NCBI GenBank assembly: GCA_016931955.1
Contig: JAFGDV010000045.1
Location: forward strand, 1 to 55,820
From: Candidatus Altarchaeota archaeon
GTDB taxonomy: Archaea > Altiarchaeota > Altiarchaeia > IMC4 > QMZM01
DNA: 55,820 nt
Reading direction: 5' to 3'
Below the pieces are notes generated by a model that did no database searches, was not told the DNA's origin, and saw nothing but the letters and a program-made list of their open reading frames with translations. Position 1 is the first letter of the stretch, and each line of letters starts with the position of its first letter. Positions 1-8,751 of this stretch are shown here, piece by piece. The position numbers and the translations under genes were made by a program.

Positions 1-1
1 C

Positions 2-20
2 CTTTCTTTAGAAAAGAAAG
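2..20. repeat. short perfect inverted repeat
   Basis: Eight-base arms CTTTCTTT and AAAGAAAG are separated by AGA. The repeat lies about 40 bases beyond the argF stop codon. It could be a transcription terminator hairpin or chance in an A/T-rich spacer; the window edge hides what lies on the other side. Confidence 0.3.
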
Positions 21-62
21 TGCTTCACCCCAAAGAAAGACAAAAACATCCATCAAAGCACA

Positions 63-971
63 TCACCCCAACAACCTCAACAAGATAGCCTTATGAGCAT
101 GCAACCTGTTCTCTGCCTGGTCCCATACAATAGATTCACTTCCATCGATGACTTCATCGGTTATCTCCAAGCCTCTATGAGCTGGCAGACAATGCATCAC
201 CCTGCAGTCCTCCCCAGCAACCCCTAGAATTTCTTTATTTATCTGGTAACCTTGAAAAGCCTTAAGCCTGCCCTCTTCCTCAGACTCCTGCCCCATGCTG
301 ACCCAAACATCCGTGTAGAGGAAATCAACGCCCTCAGCAGCCTCTCTGGGATCGTCTACGACCTTGACACTTGACCCGGTTTTCTCCGCTAATTTAACTG
401 CCCTTCCGACAAACTCACCGACGGGCTCGTATCCCTTAGGCGACGCAACAGTGATGTTAACCCCAGTCATCGCACAACCCAAGAGCAGGGAATTGCATAC
501 ATTGTTGCCGTCTCCGATATACGCCAGGTTAACACCCCTAAGCCTTCCCTTGACTTCATAGATCGTGTAGAGGTCTGAGATGATCTGGCAGGGGTGCTCC
601 ATATCCGACAAACCATTTATGACCGGTATCTCCGCGTTTCCTGAAAGCTCTGTTAGAGTATCATGTTCCAAAACCCTCGCAACTATGCAGTCAACGTATC
701 TGCTCAAAACCCTTGCGCTGTCCTTGATCGTCTCCCCCCGCTCAAGCTGCGTCATAGCCTTGTTCACGACTATGACATCTCCGCCGAGCTGCAATATTGA
801 GGTCTCAAACGATATCCTGGTCCTAGTGGAGGGCTTCTCGAACAGCATCAAAACGACCCTATCCTTGAGTCTGCTGCGATACTCCCCTGGTTTCTTCTTT
901 ATCTTCCCTGTCTCCAGGATAACGGATTCAAGCCCCTTGGGGGATAGGTCGCCGACAGAAAGCAGGTGCAT
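63..971 (-). CDS. argF: ornithine carbamoyltransferase
   Basis: Transfers the carbamoyl group of carbamoyl phosphate to ornithine to give citrulline, a cytosolic step of arginine synthesis. Visible motifs are the carbamoyl-phosphate loop STRTRISFE, the HPCQ motif, DVWVSMGQ and the ornithine-binding HCLPAHRG. I start at the ATG at 971 (MHLLSVGDLS), giving 302 residues, the normal family length. The frame stays open to 1139, but that extension would run into the divergent gene and has no family similarity. A TATA-like element (1000-1007, read on this strand) lies about 32 bases upstream, so the mRNA is probably nearly leaderless. argD, at 21.6-22.7 kb, acts earlier in the same pathway. Aspartate carbamoyltransferase is the main alternative but fits the ornithine-loop motifs less well. 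Confidence 0.93.
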   Translation of the reverse strand: MHLLSVGDLSPKGLESVILETGKIKKKPGEYRSRLKDRVVLMLFEKPSTRTRISFETSILQLGGDVIVVNKAMTQLERGETIKDSARVLSRYVDCIVARVLEHDTLTELSGNAEIPVINGLSDMEHPCQIISDLYTIYEVKGRLRGVNLAYIGDGNNVCNSLLLGCAMTGVNITVASPKGYEPVGEFVGRAVKLAEKTGSSVKVVDDPREAAEGVDFLYTDVWVSMGQESEEEGRLKAFQGYQINKEILGVAGEDCRVMHCLPAHRGLEITDEVIDGSESIVWDQAENRLHAHKAILLRLLG

Positions 972-981
972 TTTCTCGGAT

Positions 982-1007
982 GAATATATTTGTTTGTGAC
1001 TTAAATA
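982..1007. promoter_or_regulatory. divergent promoters between argF and the R15P isomerase gene
   Basis: The 43-base gap between the two divergent start codons holds two A/T boxes. GAATATATTT at 982-991 is centred 28 bases before the ATG at 1015. CTTAAATA at 1000-1007 is centred about 32 bases before the argF ATG at 971 on the other strand. The spacing suits archaeal TATA boxes with transcription starting at or next to each ATG. Inferred from position only. Confidence 0.5.
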
Positions 1008-1014
1008 GATAAAT

Positions 1015-1944
1015 ATGGAAGAGATAGTAGATAAAGCATACGAGGACATAAAGACTATGAAAGTGCGGGGTGCATTGGATATAGCCATCTCCGCCGCAGA
1101 AACCCTGAAGAAGGTCGTCTTTTCTGATTCAGAGGACACACAGGAACTACTTCAAAAGCTGAAGTCTTCCGGTGAGAGACTGAAGTCCGCCCGACCTACT
1201 GCGGTTTCTCTTCCAAACGCTGTTGATTATATCCTCCACTTGGCCGGAAAAAACAGTGGTCTTGGACTGAAGGACTTCAGGGGGAAATTGTCTGAAAGCA
1301 TAGATGGATTTATCGAGGAACAGAATCAAGCCCTCAAAAAGATTGCTGAGATAGGCTCACATCTTGTTGAAGACCGCGATGTTATATTAACTCATTGTAA
1401 CTCCGATACTGTGGATATGCTCTTGAAGAGGGCCTGGGATGACGGCAAACGGTTTGAGGTCTTCTGCACCGAGACCCGACCCAGATACCAGGGCCACATC
1501 ACCGCCAGAGAGCTTTCATCTCATGGAATACCTACCACGTTGGTCGTTGACTCTGCCGTCCACCTGCTCATGAAGGAGATGAAGGTCGACAAAGTGGTGG
1601 TCGGAGCCGACACCGTCTACGCGAACGGCGACATGATAAACAAGATAGGGACCTCACAGATCGCACTCTGCGCTAAGGAGATGGACGTTGACTTCATCGT
1701 AGCCACGGAGTCCCTGAAGCTCTGCCCGCAGTCTCTCCTCGGCTCCAAGAGGGAGATAGAGTATAGGGATCCGTCTGAGATCATCTCCCCAGATAAGCTG
1801 CCCGGCGTCAAGATTCTGAACCCCGCATTCGACATAACGAATGCAGACTACATCACCGTCTTCGTAACCGAGTTCGGCGTGATACCTCCAGAAGCCGTAT
1901 ACCATCTTCTCAGGGAGAAATTCGGCTGGGAGCTGAAGCTCTGA
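1015..1944 (+). CDS. ribose 1,5-bisphosphate isomerase / eIF2B-like protein
   Basis: A 309-residue member of the eIF2B alpha/beta/delta-MtnA isomerase superfamily. In archaea such proteins include ribose 1,5-bisphosphate isomerase, which makes ribulose 1,5-bisphosphate in the AMP phosphorylase / form III RuBisCO route. The helical N-terminal half (about 1-110) is followed by a Rossmann-like half with THCNS (Cys128), ETRPRYQGH (153-161), VVVGADT (Asp199) and KILNPAFDIT. Cys128 and Asp199 match the catalytic Cys/Asp pair known for the archaeal enzyme. Neither AMP phosphorylase nor RuBisCO is in the window, so the pathway is not shown. A regulatory or translation-factor-like role is the alternative, but the kept Cys/Asp pair favours the enzyme. 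Confidence 0.8.
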   Translation: MEEIVDKAYEDIKTMKVRGALDIAISAAETLKKVVFSDSEDTQELLQKLKSSGERLKSARPTAVSLPNAVDYILHLAGKNSGLGLKDFRGKLSESIDGFIEEQNQALKKIAEIGSHLVEDRDVILTHCNSDTVDMLLKRAWDDGKRFEVFCTETRPRYQGHITARELSSHGIPTTLVVDSAVHLLMKEMKVDKVVVGADTVYANGDMINKIGTSQIALCAKEMDVDFIVATESLKLCPQSLLGSKREIEYRDPSEIISPDKLPGVKILNPAFDITNADYITVFVTEFGVIPPEAVYHLLREKFGWELKL

Positions 1945-2038
1945 CGGAACTTCTCTAAGACAAACAAAAGTTCAGACCCAGAAAAGCGCTGACGTAAAAG
2001 AAAGGGAATTTCCTTCGGCAGATTCCTGTTTTCGCCAG

Positions 2039-2053
2039 CCTTTTCCTAAAAGG
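2039..2053 (-). terminator. possible hairpin at the end of the pilus platform operon
   Basis: Arms CCTTTT and AAAAGG are separated by CCT, three bases beyond the stop codon of the minus-strand platform gene. The stem is short and no clear T tract follows, so this is a weak candidate. The rest of the 112-base convergent gap (1945-2056) shows nothing I recognise. Confidence 0.25.
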
Positions 2054-2056
2054 TTG

Positions 2057-3043
2057 CTATATATCCATCATGCCTCCGAAGATGGTGTCCATCGCGTAGC
2101 TTCCTAGCAGGAATAGGCCTACTGCTATTATTAGGAGCGCTGGCAGGTATTTGAAGCCGCTTTTGTTGTCTCCTTTGAGGATTAAGCCCATGATTATTGA
2201 GCCGAACAGCGAGGTCACTACTAGGGATATTATCGAGAAGCTGTTGATGAATCCTGGGTCCAGGCTTGTTGTTGTGAGGGATATCGGGGCTCCGGCCATT
2301 GCTTCCCCTGATGGCATTCCCTCCGAGATCATCGCCATGTTCTTTGTCAGCAGTTTAACCAGGAAAGACGACATCGCAAACAGTAGGGGTGCGCCTAAGG
2401 CTATGGCGACGAATATGAATATTACGTACATTAAAACCCCGGCGCTTATCTCTTTCTTTATCATCTCCTGGTCTCTGAGGTCGTTTGCTGTCTGGTCCAG
2501 GAGGTCGGCGAGTTTGCCGCCTGATTTGAGGCTGTTTATGATCAAGTCGATGGTCCTGTTCAGATTCTCGGATTTTATCCTCTTGGTTGTCTTCATGAGG
2601 GCGTAGGCGAAGTTTCTACCAGTCATTGTTTCTCTCCCGACCCTTCTGAGTTCGTCTGATAGTGGTCCGAACTCGGGTCTCGCTGCAAGCAGTAATGCTT
2701 TGTCTGTTGTCAGACCTGCCCTGATGTTGGATGACATGAGCTGCAGCGCATCTGGTAGGGCCTCTTCCACTGCCTTCGTCTTCGAGTCTATGGAAAAGGA
2801 AACGAATAGATAGAAGAAGAACTCCAGGGCTAGGAATGATCCCATGAAGCCGATGATGGGGTGTGTTAGCTCAAGCGCGTATGTTATGTAAGCAGAAATG
2901 CAGCTGAAGATGAAACCGAATGTGACGATAAAGCCTAAAAAGTCGTCTGCTTCGGCTTGTATGCTGGAGTAGTCTATCATCTGCTTGAAGTTCTGTCTCA
3001 CCTTCTTTGGGAGGAACCTGATCGCAAATGTGTAGTACGCCAT
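2057..3043 (-). CDS. type IV pilus/Tad-like inner-membrane platform protein (TadC-like)
   Basis: A 328-residue membrane protein with one T2SSF (GspF/TadC) domain. A short N-terminal cytoplasmic part is followed by paired membrane helices (about 40-90), a cytoplasmic helical domain with the typical stretch ALQLMSSNIRAGLTTDKAL, and two more helices near the C-terminus. I start at ATG 3043 (MAYYTFAIRF), 8 bases after the preceding gene; the longer open frame to 3373 only overlaps that gene. With its neighbour it gives two single-domain platform proteins in a row, as in TadB/TadC and the archaeal Epd-type pili. The likely partner ATPase is at 27.6-29.0 kb. No prepilin or prepilin peptidase is seen here. 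Confidence 0.82.
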   Translation of the reverse strand: MAYYTFAIRFLPKKVRQNFKQMIDYSSIQAEADDFLGFIVTFGFIFSCISAYITYALELTHPIIGFMGSFLALEFFFYLFVSFSIDSKTKAVEEALPDALQLMSSNIRAGLTTDKALLLAARPEFGPLSDELRRVGRETMTGRNFAYALMKTTKRIKSENLNRTIDLIINSLKSGGKLADLLDQTANDLRDQEMIKKEISAGVLMYVIFIFVAIALGAPLLFAMSSFLVKLLTKNMAMISEGMPSGEAMAGAPISLTTTSLDPGFINSFSIISLVVTSLFGSIIMGLILKGDNKSGFKYLPALLIIAVGLFLLGSYAMDTIFGGMMDI

Positions 3044-3051
3044 TTTGTTTC

Positions 3052-4002
3052 TTAGCCCATAAGGTTGGGTCTCTTTGACTTTATCACGCTCATGAACATG
3101 AACTGCATGAATGATACTCCAATCAGTAATCCCCAGAAGGTGTTTTCGTTTCCTATCATCTCCATTCCAGGGAAAGTGGATAAGACTATCATGACTGTGA
3201 TTCCAAGTGAGGGGGCTATGACTGCGATCATCATGTACATCATGGCCAGTGGATTCAGCGTTGACTGGTATCTTCTTATCTCCACCAGCTGCTCCTTGGA
3301 AAGGGCTTTTATGACGTTCTCTAGGTTGTCGGCTACGTCGCTCCCTGATTTGAGGGCGTTGACGAGCTGCCATAGGGCTCTTCTGAAATAGATTGATGGG
3401 TTTCTTACGGTGAGCTCTTCAAGGCTTTCGATGACCGGCCTTCCTGCGCGTACCTTCTCTATAACCCCCTTGAATTCTTGGGATATTTCTCCGTAGTCCC
3501 CTGCTGCAATGGAAACAAAGGTGTCGAAGATGGGAACGCCTGACCTTATCTGAACCAGTATTGTCCTCAGAACGAAGAGCAGATTCCTGTCTATGTTTTT
3601 CACTCTCTTGTTCACGATCATATTTGGGTAGGATATGTTCTGAAAAAACATGAAGAAGCCTATGACGCCCCCTATCAAGGGTCCTAGTGCAACGTCCATT
3701 GGCAGTTTTGTCTCCCCCATGACTATTTCACCTTTTAGAACAGGGTTCTTCGCTCCTACGAAGATCATCAAACCTGATATCACAATGGATACTATGATGA
3801 GGGTAAACACGAAGAGGAATAAGCATATTGACATGTACTCTCTCGCATTGACTTTATACTCTGTCGCAATGCCGGACTGCTTCAGGTTCACCCCCATCTT
3901 AGGGAAGACACTGAGAAGTAGGTCTCCGAAGCTTATGAAGAACCTTGCGCCCTCTCTTATGAACCTCGACCTAAGGAATCCTATCTGCTTCCTTTTTGGC
4001 AT
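3052..4002 (-). CDS. type IV pilus/Tad-like inner-membrane platform protein (TadB-like)
   Basis: A 316-residue T2SSF-domain membrane protein and the first gene of the platform pair. Two helices near residues 45-75 and 95-120 are followed by the cytoplasmic bundle containing LLFVLRTILVQIRSGVPIFD and a second stretch ending NALKSGSDVADNLENVI, then two C-terminal helices. The start MPKRKQIGF is basic and precedes the first helix. Platform proteins convert ATPase motion into pilin polymerisation or extraction at the membrane. The gene is 36 bases beyond the stop of the upstream metalloprotease gene on the same strand, so the two may share a transcript. The exact appendage type cannot be told from these two genes. 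Confidence 0.82.
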   Translation of the reverse strand: MPKRKQIGFLRSRFIREGARFFISFGDLLLSVFPKMGVNLKQSGIATEYKVNAREYMSICLFLFVFTLIIVSIVISGLMIFVGAKNPVLKGEIVMGETKLPMDVALGPLIGGVIGFFMFFQNISYPNMIVNKRVKNIDRNLLFVLRTILVQIRSGVPIFDTFVSIAAGDYGEISQEFKGVIEKVRAGRPVIESLEELTVRNPSIYFRRALWQLVNALKSGSDVADNLENVIKALSKEQLVEIRRYQSTLNPLAMMYMMIAVIAPSLGITVMIVLSTFPGMEMIGNENTFWGLLIGVSFMQFMFMSVIKSKRPNLMG

Positions 4003-4038
4003 TATAGTGAAATTATTTAACGCCGTCCAATAAAAACT

Positions 4039-6585
4039 TTATGGCGTCATGTCCTCACAGATCAGGGACAGTTCTTTAGGACTCGGGCAGACACAGTCAG
4101 TACATATTTGGGAGTAGACTTGTCTACAACAGCAGCTGAAGCTATTCTCAGGCCACTCCCAGCCATACCAGTGAGCATACTCACATGAAAATCCACAATC
4201 TACTGGCCCCACATCCGGAGGGGTACATTCTTCTTTAGGAGAACCTTCAACTGGCGGGAATTCGTAGCCTTCACTCACACAAAAGTCTAAGCAGTTCACA
4301 GGCACTGGATCGCAGTGATCCCCCACCCCATCAAGATCCAGATCAGATTGGAGAGGATTATATTGCATCGGACAATTATCCTCTGAGTCAGGTATTCCGT
4401 CAACGTCTTCGTCCTGTACTTTCAGGATACAACCATGTTCGTCCGACTCCGGCTTATCTGGATCGCAGACGTATTCTTCGCCGCAGTCGCAGTCTGAGCA
4501 CGTGCATATCTCGCCCACTTCGCAGACTCCGTCACCGCAGACAGAACCTTCATAAATGCAACCCCTATTGTCCGCTTCCTCATCCGATGGATTGCATCTC
4601 CATCCCCCTCTGCAACTGCAGTCACCGCAGGTATCGCACTTCTCCCATGGATCACATAATCCGTCGCCACAGTAGCCTTCAGCGCATCCTCGCTCATCTG
4701 AGCCAGGATAGTTGAGAACACATGAATTCCCGGGAGTACACTCACAGTCTATGTGACAGGAATAACATTTTTCTCCTTGACTGCAGACCCCATCTCCACA
4801 TGTAGTGGCTCCAGGTTCCGGCTGGGGGGGCTCTACGGTGTCAGGTATTCCTGGAATAGGCTTCTCTGATGGGATGCACACGCATGTTTCAGTGCATGTC
4901 TCATCTTCCTCGCAGCCCGTTGGCTCTGCCTTAGGATCGCATTCCTCTCCTGCGATCCCTGGCTGGCCCCAGTTAGGCGGCTGGTATATTAAGCCGTCTC
5001 CGCACCTGGGCGTTATCTTCTGGCACTTGCATTCCTTGGTGCATAATTCCTCTTCACCTACGTTGCATCCTGTTGGATTAGCCTTTGGATCGCACTCTTC
5101 TCCTCGGTTCCTATCAACCACGCCATTGCCGCAACAGCATTTTTCTGGGCATTCTGCATCATCTCCTTCGCAGTTGTTTTCAACCACCTTATCTATTTGG
5201 CCTTGTGTTGGCTTAGCGTCCGGACCTGATGTTGTGCCCATTATGTTTCTCCCATATATTTTTTTATCCTTATCGTAGTCGTCTTCCAGACCCATCATAT
5301 GCCCTGCCTCATGGGCTGCATCGTTGTAGTTCGCTGGAGGATCGCTTCCAGGTATTGCTCTGCTGGTCTGCGTAGACCACCATCCATTAACTCCATTACC
5401 GCCTTTTGATATACCATACATGTAGGCGACGTATTCATTCCCTGAGGTGTCTTTGGGAAGCTGTGTCGTTACATGGACGCAGTGATGATTATCAGGTGGG
5501 GGATTACAGTCTTTGGTCTTGGTTGTTTTAACCTCGAAGTGCACTGGACACTTGCACTCCCCATAGGTTTGGTGGCTGTTTTTCCCGCCATTCCACACGT
5601 CCTCTATCTCAGTCTTCCACTTGTTTATCATATCGTCTGTAGCCTCTCCAGCGAAGGCAATACTTATTGTGATGGTTATATCGCATTCATCCCTTGAGCA
5701 GGAGGTTGCGTCTGCCCCCCCGGATGGGGGTAAGGCTCCTGGCTGCGGCTGAGTGGTTGTGGTTGAGCCGATTGGACGAACCGTAGTTGTGGTTGTGGTA
5801 GTAGTGGTTGATGTGGTCGTATTAGCCAAAGTAGTAGCGATTGTTGTCGCTACCTTATCTGCAGTCCGGCAGCAGCAGACGTAATTCAATGAACATTTAT
5901 CTGAGCCGATGTTTTCCTCCCATGATGAACACACCAGCCTGCAGTCTCCTGTCGAGTATCCCTGCTCCATGCAATTTCGAGTGCACTCCATCCCCGGCTG
6001 GTTTCTATTCCACCAGCTGTTCCATTCTTCCTTGTCAAAGCCATGGTTCTGGCCTGTATAGGATGTTAGGATCACATATGCATAGTCTTTTACCTGCATC
6101 GGCGGCTCGCTTGGTTTTTTCATCCCCTCAGAGGATAATGAGTCCATCAAGACGGTTGTCCCTGATGAATCTCCGAGGGCTAATGCAAGCTGCGCCGCTG
6201 TTACCTTTATTGTAGCATCCGGATCATTGAATCTTGTCTTCAAGTATTCTGTGACTTCTTTTTTTGTCTCCTCATCTGAGCTGCGGGCTATCGCGCTCAA
6301 GGATGAGAGGGCAGCCCATCTCTCAGATTCTGTTCCTTTCTCGGCTAATTCCTTGAGTGTGGGAATCGCAGGCTTTCCCAGGTCCATGACCTCTGACACA
6401 TCAAGGGTTTTTATGTCGACGCCATCAAATTCCCTTATTGAGGATAACACAGCATCCCTCACGTACTCTGTTTCCTCAGCTTCTTCCCCAGCAGGCGGTG
6501 ACTGAACCTTAGGGATAAGAGAATACGCTGCTATGAATCCAAGAACTACGACAATTACTGTCAATGTAATAATTCGCTTATCCAT
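4039..6585 (-). CDS. modular secreted or membrane-anchored metzincin-type metalloprotease with Cys-rich repeats
   Basis: An 848-residue extracellular protein. Layout: N-terminal hydrophobic helix (about 5-26), helical HEAT-like region (about 40-170), Cys-rich module ending CCCR (about 201-240), Thr-rich linker (about 247-280), catalytic domain (about 295-470), two GEECDPKA-type Cys modules (about 486-571), three tandem CGDG modules (about 597-724), a thrombospondin type 3-like calcium segment (about 726-761), and a second CCCR module (about 766-822). The zinc site is [12 protein letters not shown] at about 426-437, followed by NIMGTT, a likely Met-turn; the third ligand would be Asp, as in some metzincins. 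A TATA-like box (6606-6614) is centred 25 bases before the ATG. Substrate unknown; it may process surface proteins or act in contact with other cells. Confidence 0.8.
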   Translation of the reverse strand: MDKRIITLTVIVVVLGFIAAYSLIPKVQSPPAGEEAEETEYVRDAVLSSIREFDGVDIKTLDVSEVMDLGKPAIPTLKELAEKGTESERWAALSSLSAIARSSDEETKKEVTEYLKTRFNDPDATIKVTAAQLALALGDSSGTTVLMDSLSSEGMKKPSEPPMQVKDYAYVILTSYTGQNHGFDKEEWNSWWNRNQPGMECTRNCMEQGYSTGDCRLVCSSWEENIGSDKCSLNYVCCCRTADKVATTIATTLANTTTSTTTTTTTTTVRPIGSTTTTQPQPGALPPSGGADATSCSRDECDITITISIAFAGEATDDMINKWKTEIEDVWNGGKNSHQTYGECKCPVHFEVKTTKTKDCNPPPDNHHCVHVTTQLPKDTSGNEYVAYMYGISKGGNGVNGWWSTQTSRAIPGSDPPANYNDAAHEAGHMMGLEDDYDKDKKIYGRNIMGTTSGPDAKPTQGQIDKVVENNCEGDDAECPEKCCCGNGVVDRNRGEECDPKANPTGCNVGEEELCTKECKCQKITPRCGDGLIYQPPNWGQPGIAGEECDPKAEPTGCEEDETCTETCVCIPSEKPIPGIPDTVEPPQPEPGATTCGDGVCSQGEKCYSCHIDCECTPGNSCVLNYPGSDERGCAEGYCGDGLCDPWEKCDTCGDCSCRGGWRCNPSDEEADNRGCIYEGSVCGDGVCEVGEICTCSDCDCGEEYVCDPDKPESDEHGCILKVQDEDVDGIPDSEDNCPMQYNPLQSDLDLDGVGDHCDPVPVNCLDFCVSEGYEFPPVEGSPKEECTPPDVGPVDCGFSCEYAHWYGWEWPENSFSCCCRQVYSQICTDCVCPSPKELSLICEDMTP

Positions 6586-6607
6586 CAGGTTAGATTATTG
6601 GATGATT

Positions 6608-7219
6608 TTATAATAAGACACACCCTAGGTCAACGACCTTGTCGACTTTTTCTATGATTATGCTATCAGTCGATATCGTGATCTCATTCATTTCAGTTAT
6701 TTCCTTGTCGGCGCTTCTGCTTGTTTTAGCATCCCCTGAAAGCGAGTGCTCCTTAAGCTTGCGTCTTACGTAGGCTGCTAGTTCTCCGCTCTTGGATATC
6801 TGTGAGTCGAAGATGAACAGGACATTCTTTGGTTTGTATTCCTTCAATTTGTAGATTATTTTCTTCAACGCCTTTTTTGTGTCTTCGCCGAATACGTATT
6901 TTGAGAATACCCCTGAGTTGTCTCTCAAGAAGCCGTCCATACCCTCAATAATCTCTTTATCATTCAGAATTGCTTCAACGGTAATCAGAACGTTATAGCC
7001 ATCAACCACAACAGTCTTTCCCTCTATCTTCTCTATTGGTATACTCCTCGACCTATGCAGCCGTATATCCTTCTCAGAGAAAACATACCTCTGCAGGAAA
7101 TTCCTCCCTTTTTTATCCAGCACATAGTGGTCTACAACAAGGTTGAGGGAGGTCCTCTTGTTGTATCCTCTGTCAAGTAGATACTTCAGATCCGATGCTG
7201 CTTCTCTTGTGTTTGACAT
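6608..7219 (-). CDS. DUF434-family protein (COG2454-like)
   Basis: A 203-residue cytosolic protein of unknown function, resembling the archaeal DUF434 / DUF5616 family. The N-terminal part (about 1-60) is helical and basic, including DLKYLLDRGYNKRTSLNLVV. The rest looks like a nuclease-type alpha/beta fold: KTVVVDGYNVLITVE (about 69-83), with an Asp and Asn at the strand end, and NVLFIFDSQISKSGE with a second Asp. These acidic residues resemble a PIN-like metal site, but activity is inferred only. It starts one base after the citramalate synthase stop codon and so is almost certainly cotranscribed with it; no functional link is known to me. Confidence 0.65.
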   Translation of the reverse strand: MSNTREAASDLKYLLDRGYNKRTSLNLVVDHYVLDKKGRNFLQRYVFSEKDIRLHRSRSIPIEKIEGKTVVVDGYNVLITVEAILNDKEIIEGMDGFLRDNSGVFSKYVFGEDTKKALKKIIYKLKEYKPKNVLFIFDSQISKSGELAAYVRRKLKEHSLSGDAKTSRSADKEITEMNEITISTDSIIIEKVDKVVDLGCVLL

Positions 7220-7220
7220 A

Positions 7221-8696
7221 TCATGAAATGTGCCTTATGATCAGGTTTATCCCGTTTACGAAGGCTTCGACACTGGCGAGGACTATGTCGCTTCCAACAC
7301 CCTGTGCAGTGATTATCTTATCCTTTGACTTCAGTTTGACCATGACCTCTACTACTGCATCCGTTCCCCCGCTTATCGAGTCCACGTGGTATTCTGCAAG
7401 CTCGAAGGGTACCTCCTTGGTCGCGTTCCTTATGGCATTTATGGCGGCGTCCACGGGACCTGTCCCAGTTGCGGATTCGATGACCTCCTTGCCGTTGAGC
7501 CTTATCTTCACGGACGCTGTGGGCGTTAACTTATTGCCTGCGACTGCAACCAGTTCGTCCACCTCTATAGCTCGTCTCACGTCTATGCCCATCACCGAGT
7601 GCGCGATCGCCTCCAAGTCCACGTTAGTTACCCTCTTGCCTTTGTCGCCCAGATACTTGACCTGATCGAATACCGCCCTGAGTTGCTCGTCATCCACTGA
7701 GATACTAAGATCCTGCAGCATCACTTTTACGGATTTCATGCCCACGTGCTTTCCTAAGACGAACCTCCTCTTGAATCCGACTGATTCGGGCTTTATGGCT
7801 TCATAGGTTTCCGGCTTCTTTAGGATGCCATCAACGTGGATTCCAGCTTCGTGAGTGAACGCATTCTCTCCGACGATGGCTTTGTTTGGCGCAACCGGAA
7901 TCTCGCACAACTTCTCCACCAGCTTGGAGACACTAGCTATCTTCTGCGTGTCTATGTTGGTCTCAAAATTGTAAACCAACTTCAGCGCCATGACTACCTC
8001 TTCCAGTGACGCGTTCCCCGCCCTCTCCCCAAGACCGTTGACTGTGACATCAACCACTGAAGCGCCGGCTTTTACTGCCGCCAGCGTGTTCGCAGTAGCG
8101 AGTCCAAGGTCGTCATGGCAGTGCACTCCCAACGGAACCTTGGCCTTTTTTATCAGCTGGGAGAACATCTCTGACATCTTTTCTGGAATCATTATTCCAA
8201 CGGTGTCCGCTAAAGTGAACCTGTCTATCCCATATCCATTAGCTGAGTCAATAAGCTTGGCCAGGAATTTAACGTCCGACCTGGAGCCGTCTTCGGCGCA
8301 TAAATCAACTATGAGACCGTGATCCTTACAGTACTGTATTGCATCTAGGGTCTTCTCAACAAGACCATCCCTTGTGGTCCCCAGCTTGTATTTTATGTGG
8401 AGGTCTGATGTCGGCGCGACCAAGAATATAGAGTCAACATCACAGGACATGGCAGAGTCTATGTCACCTCTCAGGATCCTACAGTAGGTGGATATCTCAG
8501 CCTTCAAGCCCTCGTTTGCTATGAGCTTTATACCTTCCCGTTCACCCTCGCTGGTTATCGCCGAACCCGCTTCGATAACGTCAACACCTAAGTCGTCTAA
8601 GGCCTTCGCTATCCTCAGCTTCTCATCAGGGGTAAGCGAAACACCCGGCGTCTGCTCCCCATCCCTTAGCGTCGTATCAAATACCTTTATCTTCAT
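7221..8696 (-). CDS. cimA: (R)-citramalate synthase (LeuA/CimA family)
   Basis: Condenses acetyl-CoA with pyruvate to citramalate, the first step of the threonine-independent isoleucine route. The TIM-barrel catalytic domain (about 1-270) carries DTTLRDGEQTPGVSL (catalytic Arg/Asp), HCHDDLGLA and VNGLGERAGNASLEE. A linker with HEAGIHVDGI follows, then a C-terminal LeuA regulatory domain (about 385-491) expected to bind the feedback inhibitor. The stretch VIEAGSAITSEGEREGIKL resembles methanogen CimA more than 2-isopropylmalate synthase, and the ATG at 8696 gives 491 residues, the length I recall for that enzyme. A TTG four codons upstream is less likely. Isopropylmalate synthase remains possible, since the two are hard to tell apart without a tree. 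Confidence 0.8.
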   Translation of the reverse strand: MKIKVFDTTLRDGEQTPGVSLTPDEKLRIAKALDDLGVDVIEAGSAITSEGEREGIKLIANEGLKAEISTYCRILRGDIDSAMSCDVDSIFLVAPTSDLHIKYKLGTTRDGLVEKTLDAIQYCKDHGLIVDLCAEDGSRSDVKFLAKLIDSANGYGIDRFTLADTVGIMIPEKMSEMFSQLIKKAKVPLGVHCHDDLGLATANTLAAVKAGASVVDVTVNGLGERAGNASLEEVVMALKLVYNFETNIDTQKIASVSKLVEKLCEIPVAPNKAIVGENAFTHEAGIHVDGILKKPETYEAIKPESVGFKRRFVLGKHVGMKSVKVMLQDLSISVDDEQLRAVFDQVKYLGDKGKRVTNVDLEAIAHSVMGIDVRRAIEVDELVAVAGNKLTPTASVKIRLNGKEVIESATGTGPVDAAINAIRNATKEVPFELAEYHVDSISGGTDAVVEVMVKLKSKDKIITAQGVGSDIVLASVEAFVNGINLIIRHIS

Positions 8697-8751
8697 TTCA
8701 CTATTCAAGGATATATATCTAAGTTAACATAATTAAAATAGGGAGTAATAA

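Noticed and set aside
972-1139. N-terminal extension of ornithine carbamoyltransferase
   Set aside because: The extra 56 codons overlap the divergent gene and its promoter and do not resemble the family; the ATG at 971 gives normal length.
3044-3373. 110-residue N-terminal extension of the TadC-like protein
   Set aside because: It lies entirely antiframe within the preceding platform gene, is rich in His, Arg and Ser, and has no membrane or T2SSF features.
5750-5850. Low-complexity GTTGTGGT/GTAGTGGT repeats as a regulatory array
   Set aside because: They are Thr codons read on the minus strand, forming the linker of the metalloprotease.
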